Shown here piece after piece: positions 54,673-64,000 of a DNA stretch of 64,000 nt. The stretch comes from CAUUCX01 sp041844835 (lineage in GTDB: Bacteria; Bacillota; Clostridia; Peptostreptococcales; Anaerovoracaceae), in the NCBI GenBank assembly GCA_041844835.1, contig JBGZBU010000013.1, positions 14,469 through 78,468 of the forward strand, written 5' to 3'. Position 1 is the first letter of the stretch; the number at the start of each line of letters is the position of its first letter. The notes beneath the pieces were generated by a model that was given only the letters and a program-made list of their open reading frames with translations, ran no database searches and was not told the DNA's origin. The position numbers and the translations under genes are program-made.

Positions 54673-57375
54673 TTATTTGCTTCCCAGTGAAGCAAGCCTG
54701 CTCATAACTTTTGCGAGCATGTCCTCATACTTCTGCTTTTTATCTTTCTCCGCCTGCACTTTTTCAGCGGGAGCTTTGTCCACAAAATTTGGATTTGCAA
54801 GCATCCCGTTCACACGAGCAACCTCCGATTCCAGCCTGCTCTTTTCCTTTTTCAGACGCTCCAGCTCCACTTCAAAATCGATCAAATCCCCGAGCGGTAC
54901 AAATATTTCGGCTCCGTCTATAACGGCACTCATCATTTCGCCTTGCATTGACGATTTGTCATCGGCATATTCCAAACTGTCCAGCCCCGCCAAATTCATT
55001 ATATGCTTTTTCGTGGCATCAATTATCTCCCGGATTTCAGGCTCTGCAACGATCAAGACCCCCAAACGCCTGCCGGGCTGTGCATCCGCTTCCGCCCTTA
55101 TATTCCTTATGGATTTGATTACCTCCATCGCCAGCTCGACAGATCCTGCGTCCTCGTCATATTTCAGCGCGGAATCGTATTCGGGCCACTTCTGCCACAT
55201 CAGAAATCCGGAATACTCAAAATCAATTCCCTTTAATTTGTTACGCTCGTCTTCATTATTTTTGGGAAGAGCATTCCATATTTCCTCGGTTATAAACGGC
55301 ATGAACGGCTGCAGCAATTTGAGCAGATCCTTGAGCACTCTCACGAGCACATAACGGGCAACCGCTTTATCTTCTTCGTCATCACCATATAATCTCGGTT
55401 TAACAAATTCTATATACCAATCGCAGTATTCATTCCATATGACATCATACGCTTTCAATCCCGCCAGACTGAGATCAAAGCGTTCAAGCGCCTTTTTACA
55501 ATACTCCGCCAGCGAGTTCACGCGCGACAGGATCCATTTGTCCTCAAGCGCAAGGCGACCGTCCGAAAACACCGATTCATCCGCTACATCAAGCAAATTA
55601 TCCCCGTTGTCGTAAAGATTCATAATTACAAATCGTGACGCATTCCACAGCTTATTTGCGAAATTTCTTGCCGCTTCAAGCTTGTCATCCTTAAAGCGCA
55701 TGTCGTTTCCCGGCGTTATTCCGGTCGCGAGCATGAAACGCAATGCGTCGGCTCCCATCTCGTCGATAACCTTAAGGGGGTCGATCCCGTTGTCAAGCGA
55801 TTTGCTCATCTTCTGCCCATCCGCGGCGCGCACAAGCCCGTGCAGATACACATGCGAAAACGGCACTTCTTCCGTGAGCTCAAGCGCGGAAAAGACCATG
55901 CGCACAACCCAGAAAAACAGTATATCATAACCCGTTACGAGCACCGACGTCGGATAGAAGTAATCGAAATCTTCAGTCTTGTCCGGCCACCCCAGCGTCG
56001 AAAAAGGCCATAATGCGGATGAAAACCATGTGTCAAGCACATCCTCATCCTGTCTGAGACTTCCTCCGCATGTGCATTTCAGCGGAGTCTCTTCCGAAAC
56101 GATGATTTTTTCGCAATCATCACAGTAATAAGCAGGAATTCTGTGCCCCCACCAAAGCTGACGGGAGATACACCAATCGCGTATGTTTTCAAGCCATGAA
56201 AGATAAATTTTTTCAAAACGCTCCGGCACATGCGTCAGACTTCCATTTTTGGCGGCCTCAATTGCCGGCTTTGCCAGCTCTTCCATTGCCACAAACCATT
56301 GATCGGAAATCATCGGCTCCACCGCGGTATCGCATCTGTAGCAGCAGCCGACCGGAATTGTTATGTCTTCCTGTTTTACAAGATAGCCGGCGGCATCAAG
56401 TTCCTCTACCCATGCACGGCGGCATTCGTATCGATCCATACCCGCATACTTGCCCGCCTGTTCATTCATTTTCGCATTTTTATCAAGACATGATATGATT
56501 TCCAGATTGTGACGCTCTCCCACCTCGAAATCATTAAAATCATGCGCGGGAGTTATTTTCACTGCTCCCGTCCCCTTCTCGGGATCCGGATAAGGATCGG
56601 CTATAACGGGAATCTTCCTGTCCAATATCGGGAGCAGCACATTCTTGCCGATCATATCGCTATATCTTTCGTCATTCGGGTTGACGGCTATCGCGACATC
56701 ACCGAACATGGTCTCAGGTCTTGATGTGGCAACCACGATCCCCTCGCCGCCGTCTTCCGCCGGATATCTGAAATACCAATACTTGCCGGATCTGTCCTCA
56801 TGTTCCACTTCCGCATCGGATAGAGTCGTGCCGCAATCGGGGCACCAATTTATAAGCCGATTTCCCTTGTAGATTAAACCCTTTTCATAAAGGCGCACAA
56901 ATGTGTGGCGAACAGCTCTGTTGCATCCCTCATCCATCGTAAAACGCTCTCTGCTCCAATCGCACGAGTCTCCGAGTTTACGGCACTGCCTGCTGATTAC
57001 TCCGCCGAATTCTTCCTTCCATTTCCATGCCTCTTTCAGGAATTCCTCCCGTCCGAGGCTCTCTTTGTCAAGTCCGCGTTCCCGCAATCTGTCGGCCACC
57101 CGCACTTCCGTAGCGATACTGGCATGATCGCTTCCGGGCAGCCACAGCGTCTCGTAGCCGGACATCCTCTTCCATCTTATCAGAATATCCTGCAGTATAT
57201 GATCGAGCGCATGTCCCATGTGCAGCTGACCTGTAATATTCGGCGGCGGCATAACTATTGCATAGGGAGTTCTTGCAGGATCGGGTGAAGCCGAAAAAGC
57301 CCCTTTTTCTTCCCACTCTTTGTATATTCTGTCTTCAAAACTTTTAGGATCATAAGTCTTGCTCAAATTTTTCAT
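54673..57375 (-). CDS. valS: Valyl-tRNA synthetase
   Basis: 900 residues. Class I signatures: HMGH in ITGQLHMGHALDH (about 50) and KMSKS in DGQKMSKSLDNG (about 528). Editing domain (about 180-340), anticodon domain and the C-terminal coiled coil (about 835-900) are present. Only 15 bases separate it from the flavoprotein gene upstream, so no T-box leader fits here. Confidence 0.98.
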   Translation of the reverse strand: MKNLSKTYDPKSFEDRIYKEWEEKGAFSASPDPARTPYAIVMPPPNITGQLHMGHALDHILQDILIRWKRMSGYETLWLPGSDHASIATEVRVADRLRERGLDKESLGREEFLKEAWKWKEEFGGVISRQCRKLGDSCDWSRERFTMDEGCNRAVRHTFVRLYEKGLIYKGNRLINWCPDCGTTLSDAEVEHEDRSGKYWYFRYPAEDGGEGIVVATSRPETMFGDVAIAVNPNDERYSDMIGKNVLLPILDRKIPVIADPYPDPEKGTGAVKITPAHDFNDFEVGERHNLEIISCLDKNAKMNEQAGKYAGMDRYECRRAWVEELDAAGYLVKQEDITIPVGCCYRCDTAVEPMISDQWFVAMEELAKPAIEAAKNGSLTHVPERFEKIYLSWLENIRDWCISRQLWWGHRIPAYYCDDCEKIIVSEETPLKCTCGGSLRQDEDVLDTWFSSALWPFSTLGWPDKTEDFDYFYPTSVLVTGYDILFFWVVRMVFSALELTEEVPFSHVYLHGLVRAADGQKMSKSLDNGIDPLKVIDEMGADALRFMLATGITPGNDMRFKDDKLEAARNFANKLWNASRFVIMNLYDNGDNLLDVADESVFSDGRLALEDKWILSRVNSLAEYCKKALERFDLSLAGLKAYDVIWNEYCDWYIEFVKPRLYGDDEEDKAVARYVLVRVLKDLLKLLQPFMPFITEEIWNALPKNNEDERNKLKGIDFEYSGFLMWQKWPEYDSALKYDEDAGSVELAMEVIKSIRNIRAEADAQPGRRLGVLIVAEPEIREIIDATKKHIMNLAGLDSLEYADDKSSMQGEMMSAVIDGAEIFVPLGDLIDFEVELERLKKEKSRLESEVARVNGMLANPNFVDKAPAEKVQAEKDKKQKYEDMLAKVMSRLASLGSK

Positions 57376-57390
57376 ATAACATACCTCATA

Positions 57391-58773
57391 TTACTTTTTG
57401 TATTTATCCGCCAAAATTCTTGCAACGTGGACTCCGCTCGCCGAAGCCTGCGACAGCGAATGCGTGACGCCCGAACCGTCGCCGATCGCATAAAGCCCCT
57501 TGACAGATGTTTCAAGATTTGAATCCACGGCAACCTTGGAATTGTAGAATTTGACCTCCACCCCGTAGAGAAGCGTGTCCTCATTGGCTGTGCCGGGAGC
57601 TATCTTGTCGAGAGCGTAAATCATTTCGATTATGTTATCCAGCTGTCGTTTGGGGATCACCAGACTGAGGTCGCCCGGCGTCGCTTTCAGAGTAGGTCTC
57701 GTGAAGCACTTTTCCATACGCCTGTCGCTGCTGCGCCTGCCCTTTACCAGGTCGCCGAAACGCTGAAGCAATACCCCTCCGCCGAGCATGTTTGAAAGTT
57801 TCGCGATTGATTCGCCGTATTCATTGCTGTCCTTAAACGGCTCCGTGAATTTGTTCGATACGAGGAGTGCAAAATTCGTGTTTTCAGTATGCAGCGATTT
57901 GTCGGCATAGCTGTGCCCGTTGACCGTTACTATCCCGTTGGTGTTTTCCGCGACCACTTCACCGTACGGATTCATACAAAATGTCCTCACCATATCGTTA
58001 TATTTATCCGTTTTATATACCAGTTTACTTTCATACACATCATCCGTGATATGTTTGAAAATCACTGCCGGGAGCTCTACACGCACGCCGATATCCACTC
58101 TGTTTCTTTCCTGTGCTATTCCGAATTTATCAAGCATATCTCCCATCCATGCGGATCCGGATCTGCCCGTTGCAAGCACCAAATCCTCGCATGCGAAATC
58201 GCCCTTGCCCGTTTTCACGATAAAACCGCTCGGATCACATTTTTCAATGGATATTATATCCGTACGAAACTGCATATCGACGCGATCTTTCGTGTAAGAA
58301 TATATCTCCCCCAAAATCCGCATATTGCGATCCGTTCCAAGATGCCTTACTTTTGCGTCGAGCAAATGTAAATTGTGCTTAAGAGCGGTCGTTTTAAGAT
58401 CCGAATCGCCCGTGGAATAGAGTTTCGCGTCGCTGCCGCCCATGGAACATAGAACCTGATCGACATATTCCATCAGCTCCATAGCCCGCTCCAGCCCTAC
58501 ATGCGCATGCAAATCGCCGCCGAAACGGGTAGTTATATTGTATTTTCCGTCGGACAGCGTGCCCGCGCCGCCGTAGCCGTTCATGATGTGACATGGATTG
58601 CAATGCACGCATTTTTCAGTTCTGCCCGCTTTAATCGGGCATACGCGTTCGGCAAGAGGTGCGCCTCTGTCGATCATGAGCACCTTTGCGTTATTATTCA
58701 TCCTCGTCAGCTCGTAGGACATAAATACGCCCCCGGCTCCGGCTCCGGCTATTATTACATCGTATTTTTGCAT
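57391..58773 (-). CDS. FAD-dependent dehydrogenase, COG2509 type
   Basis: 460 residues. FAD motif DVIIAGAGAGGVFMSYEL at 4-21, a cysteine cluster EKCVHCNPCHIMNGYGGAGTLSDGKYN at about 54-80 (CxxCxxC), LVLATGRSGSAW and C-terminal YAIGDGSGVTHSLSQASASG. The family is often found in anaerobes without a known reaction. It sits at the head of a unit with valS and folC. Cysteines may hold a cluster or act in redox. Confidence 0.85.
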   Translation of the reverse strand: MQKYDVIIAGAGAGGVFMSYELTRMNNNAKVLMIDRGAPLAERVCPIKAGRTEKCVHCNPCHIMNGYGGAGTLSDGKYNITTRFGGDLHAHVGLERAMELMEYVDQVLCSMGGSDAKLYSTGDSDLKTTALKHNLHLLDAKVRHLGTDRNMRILGEIYSYTKDRVDMQFRTDIISIEKCDPSGFIVKTGKGDFACEDLVLATGRSGSAWMGDMLDKFGIAQERNRVDIGVRVELPAVIFKHITDDVYESKLVYKTDKYNDMVRTFCMNPYGEVVAENTNGIVTVNGHSYADKSLHTENTNFALLVSNKFTEPFKDSNEYGESIAKLSNMLGGGVLLQRFGDLVKGRRSSDRRMEKCFTRPTLKATPGDLSLVIPKRQLDNIIEMIYALDKIAPGTANEDTLLYGVEVKFYNSKVAVDSNLETSVKGLYAIGDGSGVTHSLSQASASGVHVARILADKYKK

Positions 58774-58835
58774 GGTTTTTCCCCCGAAAAAAAGATAAGA
58801 TCAAAAAAGAATAAGATCAAATCTTAATAAACAAG

Positions 58836-58871
58836 CTGCATAGCCCGCGCGACGTCACGCAGGATATGCAG
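58836..58871 (-). terminator. Possible terminator between DUF1292 gene and flavoprotein gene
   Basis: CTGCATA/TATGCAG arms with inner GCG/CGC pairs; only a weak T tract (CTTGTTTATT) follows on the minus strand. Confidence 0.45.
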
Positions 58872-58907
58872 ACCTGATTTTCATTATGGAACTACGTGCT
58901 GAATTCA

Positions 58908-59204
58908 CTATTCTGCGGTTTCCTCTTCAGCAACGATTCTGTCAAATTCAGCAACGACTTTGTCAAATTCGGCATCATCCTCGATATCGGAAAGCTCAAA
59001 CTCACCGTCCGCGTCCTCCGAATATCCGTAGATGTAAACATCATCGCTTCCGTCAAGAGGCAACAGCGCGATATATTCCTTGCCGTCGCAGTCAAAAACT
59101 CCCATCATTTCGCAATCGATACTGACGCCGTCGTCAAATTCCAGGGTTATTATTTCTTCTTCCAATGTCTCGTCAATGTCGTCATATTTTTTTTCATTTT
59201 CCAT
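58908..59204 (-). CDS. DUF1292 acidic small protein
   Basis: 98 residues, very acidic, with the DUF1292 pattern IITLEFDDGVSIDCEMMGVFDCDGKEYIALLPL. No known function. It is often near ruvX in other Bacillota but is alone here, with its own promoter 65-90 bases upstream. Start has AAGGAG eight bases before ATG. Confidence 0.85.
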   Translation of the reverse strand: MENEKKYDDIDETLEEEIITLEFDDGVSIDCEMMGVFDCDGKEYIALLPLDGSDDVYIYGYSEDADGEFELSDIEDDAEFDKVVAEFDRIVAEEETAE

Positions 59205-59267
59205 ATTGCAATCTCCTTAATCAACGCAATTTTCAAAATACTGCCGGCGGCAGGTCTTATCAGGTTG

Positions 59268-59296
59268 ATTATACTAAGAATTAAAAAATTTCTCAA
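59268..59296 (-). promoter_or_regulatory. Promoter of DUF1292 gene
   Basis: Minus strand TTGAGA (59291-59296) and TATAAT (59268-59273), 17-base spacer. It begins only nine bases beyond the uvrC stop. A CTGCC-GGC-GGCAG hairpin lies just after the predicted start (59241-59253). Confidence 0.75.
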
Positions 59297-59304
59297 CCAA
59301 AAAA

Positions 59305-61182
59305 TCACTTTTTGAAGTATTTGCAAAGGGCTGCGGCCGCTCTTTTATTCATCCCGGGAACCTTTAAAATCTCCGAAAGGTCCGCCTGCACTATTCCGTC
59401 AATGCTGCCGAATCTTGCAAGCAGCGCATTGCGCCGGCGCGGTCCGATACCGTCTATCTCATCTAAAACGGACTTGATTCCTCCATCCCGCAGTTCTCGG
59501 TGATACATGATTGCAAATCTGTGCGTCTCCTCCTGAATCCTGCCTATATACTGATACAGCAATCTGTTTTCTTTAAGCGGGATTTCGAGATATTCTCCCG
59601 TGTCCGGGACTATGCAGATCAAACCCTCCGTCCTGTGAAAATCATTCTTTACCATACCGAAAACGGGGATATCCGCATTTGCGCGTTCCATGATCTCCAA
59701 TACCGCATTTACATGCCCCTTGCCGCCGTCGATCAGTATCAGATCCGGAGCCATGTCAAATCCCTTATCTTTGTTATCAAGCCTTGTGATGCGGCGACGA
59801 ATCACCTCTCGCATAGCGGCATAATCATCCTGCCCCGGATTGTGCTGAATCTTGAATTTCCTGTAATCCTTTTTTCTCGGATGAAACCCTTCATATACGA
59901 CCATCCCCCCCACAATATCAAGATCGCCCATATTGGATATATCGTACGCTTCCACCCTGTATTCCGCCTTTTCGGAGCCTGCACGCGATTCATCGTCATA
60001 ATATGATCTTATCAAAGCTGCTATAGCCGCAGCGAGTTCATTCTTCTTCTCCTGCTTCACCCGTATGCGCGTATCAATCCCCTTGGATATTTCCGCAGCA
60101 TCGTTTTCGGCAAGCTCGAGCAAGCGCCTCTTTTCCCCTCTGCCCGGCACCGATATATCCACCCTGCCGCCCCGCATCTGCATTAAATACTCCTCAAGCA
60201 ATTTTTTATCGGAGACGGGCTCGGCAAGCAATATCTCTTTCGGCACGCTGCCGATTTCCGTATAATACCTCTTTATAAATTCCGATACTATTTCCCCGTC
60301 ATTATACTTGTCATTTTCGGAAATTCCGCCGTACATATGATGCAAATCGCGTTCGACCAGCTTGCCTTCTCTCACGCTGAACAATACCACAACAAAACCG
60401 CGTTCCGCCCTCAACGGAATCAATATATCCATATCCTTATCGGACGAAATTACTACGCGCTGCTGCGCCGAAAGTGCTTTTGCCGATTCTATGAGATCGC
60501 GGCACCTTGCCGCCTGCTCAAACTCCAGTTTTTCGGAAAAATTTTTCATCCGCTCATTGAGCAGCGCTATTAATTCCCTTTCGTCTCCGGCGAGAAAGTT
60601 CATAGCTTTTTTCACATTGGCGGAGTATTCTTCCCTGCTGACCTCGCCCGCACATATTCCCATACATTTGTTTATGTCGTAATTAAGGCAAGGCCTGAAA
60701 TCATTCGCAAAACGCACCGTACTGCACTGCTTCAACCTGTATACGTCGTTGAGCAGGTCAACTATTGCATTGACAGCGCCGGCATCGGGATAAGGACCGT
60801 AATATTTGGCGCCGTCTTTTGCAAGAATACGCGTTTTCGTAAGAACCGGATAATTTTCATTTATGCTGATTTTTATGTAGGGATATGTTTTGTCGTCTCG
60901 CAAAAGTATATTGTATTTTGGGCGATAACGCTTGATCAGATTGCATTCAAGAACGAGAGCTTCCATTTCGCTTCCACATTTTATGTAATCGAATTCTTCA
61001 ATTTGCGATACCATGCTGCGCACCTTACGCGGCATGTTTTTTTGCGATCTGAAATACTGGCGCACGCGATTTCTTAAGTTTATCGCCTTGCCTACATAAA
61101 TCACCTCGCCGGACTTGCTCTTATGCATATAAACTCCCGGTGCTTCCGGGAGTTTTTTCAAATTTTCTTCTATATTGAACAT
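59305..61182 (-). CDS. uvrC: Excinuclease ABC subunit C
   Basis: 625 residues. GIY-YIG nuclease (PGVYMHKSKSGEVIYVGKAINLRNRVRQYF, 15-44), UVR motif at about 205-240, RNase H-like endonuclease domain, and C-terminal helix-hairpin-helix pair (IDGIGPRRRNALLARFG, VPGMNKRAAAAL). It makes both incisions in nucleotide excision repair. It ends one operon with dacA 14 bases upstream. Confidence 0.98.
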   Translation of the reverse strand: MFNIEENLKKLPEAPGVYMHKSKSGEVIYVGKAINLRNRVRQYFRSQKNMPRKVRSMVSQIEEFDYIKCGSEMEALVLECNLIKRYRPKYNILLRDDKTYPYIKISINENYPVLTKTRILAKDGAKYYGPYPDAGAVNAIVDLLNDVYRLKQCSTVRFANDFRPCLNYDINKCMGICAGEVSREEYSANVKKAMNFLAGDERELIALLNERMKNFSEKLEFEQAARCRDLIESAKALSAQQRVVISSDKDMDILIPLRAERGFVVVLFSVREGKLVERDLHHMYGGISENDKYNDGEIVSEFIKRYYTEIGSVPKEILLAEPVSDKKLLEEYLMQMRGGRVDISVPGRGEKRRLLELAENDAAEISKGIDTRIRVKQEKKNELAAAIAALIRSYYDDESRAGSEKAEYRVEAYDISNMGDLDIVGGMVVYEGFHPRKKDYRKFKIQHNPGQDDYAAMREVIRRRITRLDNKDKGFDMAPDLILIDGGKGHVNAVLEIMERANADIPVFGMVKNDFHRTEGLICIVPDTGEYLEIPLKENRLLYQYIGRIQEETHRFAIMYHRELRDGGIKSVLDEIDGIGPRRRNALLARFGSIDGIVQADLSEILKVPGMNKRAAAALCKYFKK

Positions 61183-61196
61183 AGCGCTCTCCCAAG

Positions 61197-62606
61197 TTAC
61201 TTAAACCTGTCGGTAGGCCAGTTACGGCGGCGGCTGTATTCCTCCTGCGCCTTTCGTTCACGCGCCAGCCGCATCAGCTCCTGTCGCCTCTGCATCTCAC
61301 GTCTGCGCCTTCTTTTTTTGATATTTGAAGTCCTGACTATAAGCAGCACGAGAAACAGGAAAACGATTATTCCCGCAACAATTGCAATTCTTATCGCCAA
61401 TCTGTCGGAGATGCCTATGTTTGAAAGAGGCCCGCCTCGCTTTACCGCCTCAGCCGCCAATATATCTATTTCCTCCGTCAGCATATCGGATTCATATACC
61501 TTGAGCGTACCTATCTTCTGCCCTTTTTTGACAGGCGCCTTTATCCGCTTTGGCAAATTGTATTCAGTTCTTATTATATCCTTGGAGGCCTCCCGCGGCA
61601 GTGTGACATAAAGATCATCGGAAATAGAAAGTCCCACCTTGCCGACTTTGCCCCCTGTAACTTTCTGCGTTTTCTTCGATACCGTTTTCTTTGTGAGCAC
61701 CTTATATGAGTAATAGCGCTCAAAGCCGTAATCCAACATCTTAATGCAATCGGCAAACCTTCCGACTTCGGTGCTCGCTAAAGATACCGCAATCAGCGTT
61801 GTTCCTTTCCTGTTTGCGGAGGCAACCAGCGAACCGTGCTCGTAATCCGTCGATCCCGTTTTGATTCCCGTTATGCCGGCATACTTATATCCCCGCTCCT
61901 TGCCGTTTACAATGACCGTATTCGTCTCGTCAAAGAGCAGTCGATTTGTATTTTTCAGCTCCCTTTGTTCACTGAAAAGGTCCGTCGGGGGAATGGTGCG
62001 GCTGACGGTTTTCACTATTTTTGCAAACTGCGGATTTGCCATGCAATACTTCCCTATCAAAGCAAGATCATAAGCTGTGGACAGATGCCCCTCGGTCGGC
62101 AAACCGTGCGGATTTAAAAAAATTGTATTTTCCGTGCCAATTTCCCTTGCCTTTTCATTCATCATCTTCACAAATTCGTCATTGCTGCCTGCCACCGCTT
62201 TTCCGAGCACATAGGCGCAATTATTTGCGGAATTCAGCATCAACGCATATAAGAGATCTTCCGTCTTGATTTTTTCGCCCGCAGCCATGGGCAGCCTGCT
62301 GCCCGGAATGTTGAGATCATCCGCTTCAATCTTGATTTTCTTATTCAAATCAAGATTCTCAATTACAAGAATCGCCGTAATCATCTTTGTCGTGCTCGCC
62401 GGTTCATATTTGATGTCGGCATCTTTACTGAAAAGCACTTCTCCCGTACGGGCATCCATCAGTATCCCCGCCGCGCCCTCTATCTCGGGCGGCTTTATAT
62501 CGGCATATGCGACATTTGGAGCTTGAACTGCCCCCGTACACATAAGCGCCGTTAACAACAAGATCGTAAATATTCTGAAAAATTTTCTGCAACTCGTCAA
62601 ACTCAT
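61197..62606 (-). CDS. dacA: D-alanyl-D-alanine carboxypeptidase (PBP5/DacF type)
   Basis: 469 residues. Signal peptide (to about AYA at 35). Active-site motifs: SxxK in PASTTKMITA (about 68), SAN in MLNSANNCAY, and KTG in GIKTGSTDYEHGS. PBP5-like C domain follows, then a membrane helix (about 408-425) and a very basic tail (KKRRRRREMQRRQ). It trims the fifth residue of peptidoglycan stem peptides. The C-terminal helix plus basic tail is longer than a usual amphipathic anchor. Confidence 0.94.
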   Translation of the reverse strand: MSLTSCRKFFRIFTILLLTALMCTGAVQAPNVAYADIKPPEIEGAAGILMDARTGEVLFSKDADIKYEPASTTKMITAILVIENLDLNKKIKIEADDLNIPGSRLPMAAGEKIKTEDLLYALMLNSANNCAYVLGKAVAGSNDEFVKMMNEKAREIGTENTIFLNPHGLPTEGHLSTAYDLALIGKYCMANPQFAKIVKTVSRTIPPTDLFSEQRELKNTNRLLFDETNTVIVNGKERGYKYAGITGIKTGSTDYEHGSLVASANRKGTTLIAVSLASTEVGRFADCIKMLDYGFERYYSYKVLTKKTVSKKTQKVTGGKVGKVGLSISDDLYVTLPREASKDIIRTEYNLPKRIKAPVKKGQKIGTLKVYESDMLTEEIDILAAEAVKRGGPLSNIGISDRLAIRIAIVAGIIVFLFLVLLIVRTSNIKKRRRRREMQRRQELMRLARERKAQEEYSRRRNWPTDRFK

Positions 62607-62628
62607 TTTTGCACAATACCTCTAAACT

Positions 62629-63882
62629 TTACATCCGTTCTCCCATGAAAAAATAATCGGCAAGCGCGTGACCGCTGTCAAAAAATCTGCTGCCGGCGCC
62701 CGATCTCTCATTGAATTTACGGGAATCATCCCTCTGCCTTTCATTAGTGCTGTCAAAGATCACAAACGGTACCGGGTCTGATGAATGCGTTCTGATGGCG
62801 AGCGGCGTTCTGTGATCCGGAACCACCATAATTTTATGATCATGCCCCGAAGCATCGAAATATTCCTTCATGGGGCGCACTACGCGCTGATCTATCCGCC
62901 TGAGGCATTCCAACTTACCGTCAAGATCGCCCTGATGCGAGCATTCATCCGGTCCCTCGAGGTGGATATACACAAAATCATCGCCGCGATCAAATGCCGC
63001 TATGGCGGCGGCGCACTTTGCCTCATAATCCGTGTCTATGGTTGCCGTCGCCCCGGCGATTTCCGGAGCCTCAAGACCTGCGCATATGGCAATTCCTTTT
63101 ATCAGATCCACGCCGGAAACGGCAGAACCTTTTTCAATGCCGTATTTTTCCGAAAATGCGGACAACGCCGGCTTTTTCCCCTCTCCCCAAATCCACATGG
63201 TATTTGCGGGATTGAGCCCTCTGCCTGCCCTGTCCTTATTGATATCGTGCTCGCAAAAAAATTCAAAACTTTTTTTCATAAGCTCCTTAAACTGCTCGGC
63301 ATCTTTTTCACGCGGAAGGAAATCTCCGACCCTTTTCCCGAGCACATCGTGCGGCGGCGTGAATTTCGTGTCCATGTGACCGTCATGAATCACCATGCAA
63401 TGCCTATAACTTACTCCGGGATAGATACTCATGCGCTCGTCACCAAACAGCCTGTCCGCTTCTTTTATCAAGACTGCAGCCTCTTCCGAGCTTATATCTC
63501 CCGCGCTGTGATCATGGATTATCAGATCTTCGTATCTGTTCAAATCCGATAAATCGGGATTTGATCCGTCGGGTCTTTTCAGCGTTATGAGATTCACTCT
63601 ATATGAAACATCCGTTTCGGACATATCAATCCCCATGCTGGCAGCCTCAAGAGGAGAACGCCCGGTCAAATAGATCGACGGATCGTACCCCATCACAGAC
63701 AGATTTGCGGCATCGCTGCCGGGGGCGATCCCCGGCGGAATCGTCCGCACCGTCCCGACCTCACCTCTTGCGGCAAGATCATTTATATTACTCATCTCAG
63801 CGACTTCAAGCGGAGTTTTGCCCCCCAATTTTTCCATGGGATCATCCCCCGCCCCGTCGGTCACGACTATTAAATATTTCAT
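62629..63882 (-). CDS. Cofactor-independent phosphoglycerate mutase, ApgM type
   Basis: 417 residues of the alkaline phosphatase-like fold. Metal ligands in VVTDGAGDDPM at the start, PGSDAANLSVMGYDP, HLEGPDECSHQGDLDGK and VVPDHRTPLAIRTHSSDPVPF. The nucleophile is the Ser in GSDAANLS. It interconverts 2- and 3-phosphoglycerate, or could act as a homoserine kinase, a role known for some members. It lies three bases after serC, which uses 3-phosphoglycerate-derived compounds. Confidence 0.88.
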   Translation of the reverse strand: MKYLIVVTDGAGDDPMEKLGGKTPLEVAEMSNINDLAARGEVGTVRTIPPGIAPGSDAANLSVMGYDPSIYLTGRSPLEAASMGIDMSETDVSYRVNLITLKRPDGSNPDLSDLNRYEDLIIHDHSAGDISSEEAAVLIKEADRLFGDERMSIYPGVSYRHCMVIHDGHMDTKFTPPHDVLGKRVGDFLPREKDAEQFKELMKKSFEFFCEHDINKDRAGRGLNPANTMWIWGEGKKPALSAFSEKYGIEKGSAVSGVDLIKGIAICAGLEAPEIAGATATIDTDYEAKCAAAIAAFDRGDDFVYIHLEGPDECSHQGDLDGKLECLRRIDQRVVRPMKEYFDASGHDHKIMVVPDHRTPLAIRTHSSDPVPFVIFDSTNERQRDDSRKFNERSGAGSRFFDSGHALADYFFMGERM

Positions 63883-63885
63883 AGC

Positions 63886-64000
63886 TCACACTCCCGCTTC
63901 AAATTCTTTCATAAATGCAATCAACGCATCCACACCCGCCTCCGGCATGGCGTTATAGATGCTGGCGCGCATGCCTCCGATTGAACGATGCCCGTTCAAA
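63886..64000 (-). CDS. serC: Phosphoserine aminotransferase (C-terminal fragment, cut by window edge)
   Basis: Only the last 37 codons are in the window. The end [33 protein letters not shown] matches the C terminus of SerC, where [15 protein letters not shown] is highly conserved. It acts in serine synthesis. The gene continues past the right edge on the minus strand, upstream of the mutase gene. Confidence 0.9.
   Translation of the reverse strand, partial: LNGHRSIGGMRASIYNAMPEAGVDALIAFMKEFEAGV

Noticed and set aside
57376..57390. T-box leader for valS
   Set aside because: Only 15 bases separate valS from the gene upstream; there is no room and no T-box consensus.

Overview
The window reads as a chromosomal segment of a moderate-GC, low-repeat member of the Bacillota, class Clostridia, probably a non-sporulating anaerobe. 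Reasons: plsX-rnc-smc-ftsY gene order, WhiA, a HrcA-type CIRCE element, a LexA box of the Gram-positive type, strong AGGAGG ribosome sites, rubredoxin, SLH-anchored surface protein, and a c-subunit with a sodium-binding pattern. Nearly all genes lie on the minus strand. Only three plus-strand spots carry genes: a small ribbon-helix-helix regulator, rubredoxin, and an amidohydrolase-TetR pair. No rRNA, tRNA, CRISPR array, insertion sequence or prophage was seen.

Layout: 1-0.7 kb, a lipoprotein FKBP/trigger-factor-like isomerase (cut by the edge). 0.8-2.1 kb, the infC-rpmI-rplT operon with promoter, structured leader, attenuator and a probable AUC start codon. 2.2-3 kb, lexA with its own operator. 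3-5 kb, a D-aspartate ligase and aspartate racemase pair that would build a D-Asp peptidoglycan cross-bridge. 5.1-8 kb, a class III aminotransferase and an acylating aldehyde dehydrogenase. 8.3-10.4 kb, a VWA (CoxE-like) and MoxR ATPase pair. 10.7-12.4 kb, a tyrosine phenol-lyase/tryptophanase family enzyme preceded by a complete leader-peptide attenuator with a run of five Tyr codons. 12.5-17.2 kb, a 1573-residue surface protein with eight alternating DUF11-like repeats and three SLH domains, divergent from a small RHH regulator. 17.8-23.5 kb, an F-type ATP synthase operon atpEFHAGDC that lacks atpB. 23.7-26.3 kb, clpB under CIRCE. 26.4-30.6 kb, M50 protease, cardiolipin synthase, trpB and thiol peroxidase. 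30.6-37.1 kb, a tightly packed chain: EamA transporter, CoA-type Nudix, amidase, BMP lipoprotein, orphan DNA methyltransferase, YitT protein and WhiA. 37.2-39.8 kb, a small P-loop protein and the divergent amidohydrolase-tetR unit. 39.8-51.9 kb, housekeeping genes rlmN, rubredoxin, miaB, gpsA, plsY, der, ftsY, smc, rnc, plsX. 52-64 kb, GNAT, lipid kinase, folC, valS, a COG2509-type flavoprotein, a DUF1292 protein, uvrC, dacA, an ApgM-type mutase and the end of serC.

The best candidate for an undescribed system is the control region at 12.14-12.37 kb. A good promoter is followed by a 20-residue leader peptide with one isolated Tyr codon and then five in a row, then three mutually exclusive stems ending in a perfect 11-bp terminator just before the lyase gene. 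The Tyr codons lie well upstream of the first stem, while the stop codon lies right before it. This geometry would switch the catabolic gene on when tyrosyl-tRNA is plentiful, the reverse of biosynthetic attenuators. The logic is inferred from base pairing only.

Other points of interest are the missing ATP synthase a subunit, the D-Asp bridge pair, the palindrome over the amidohydrolase-tetR promoter, the strict A/B alternation of repeats in the surface protein, and the methyltransferase embedded by overlapping start/stop codons in an otherwise metabolic operon.
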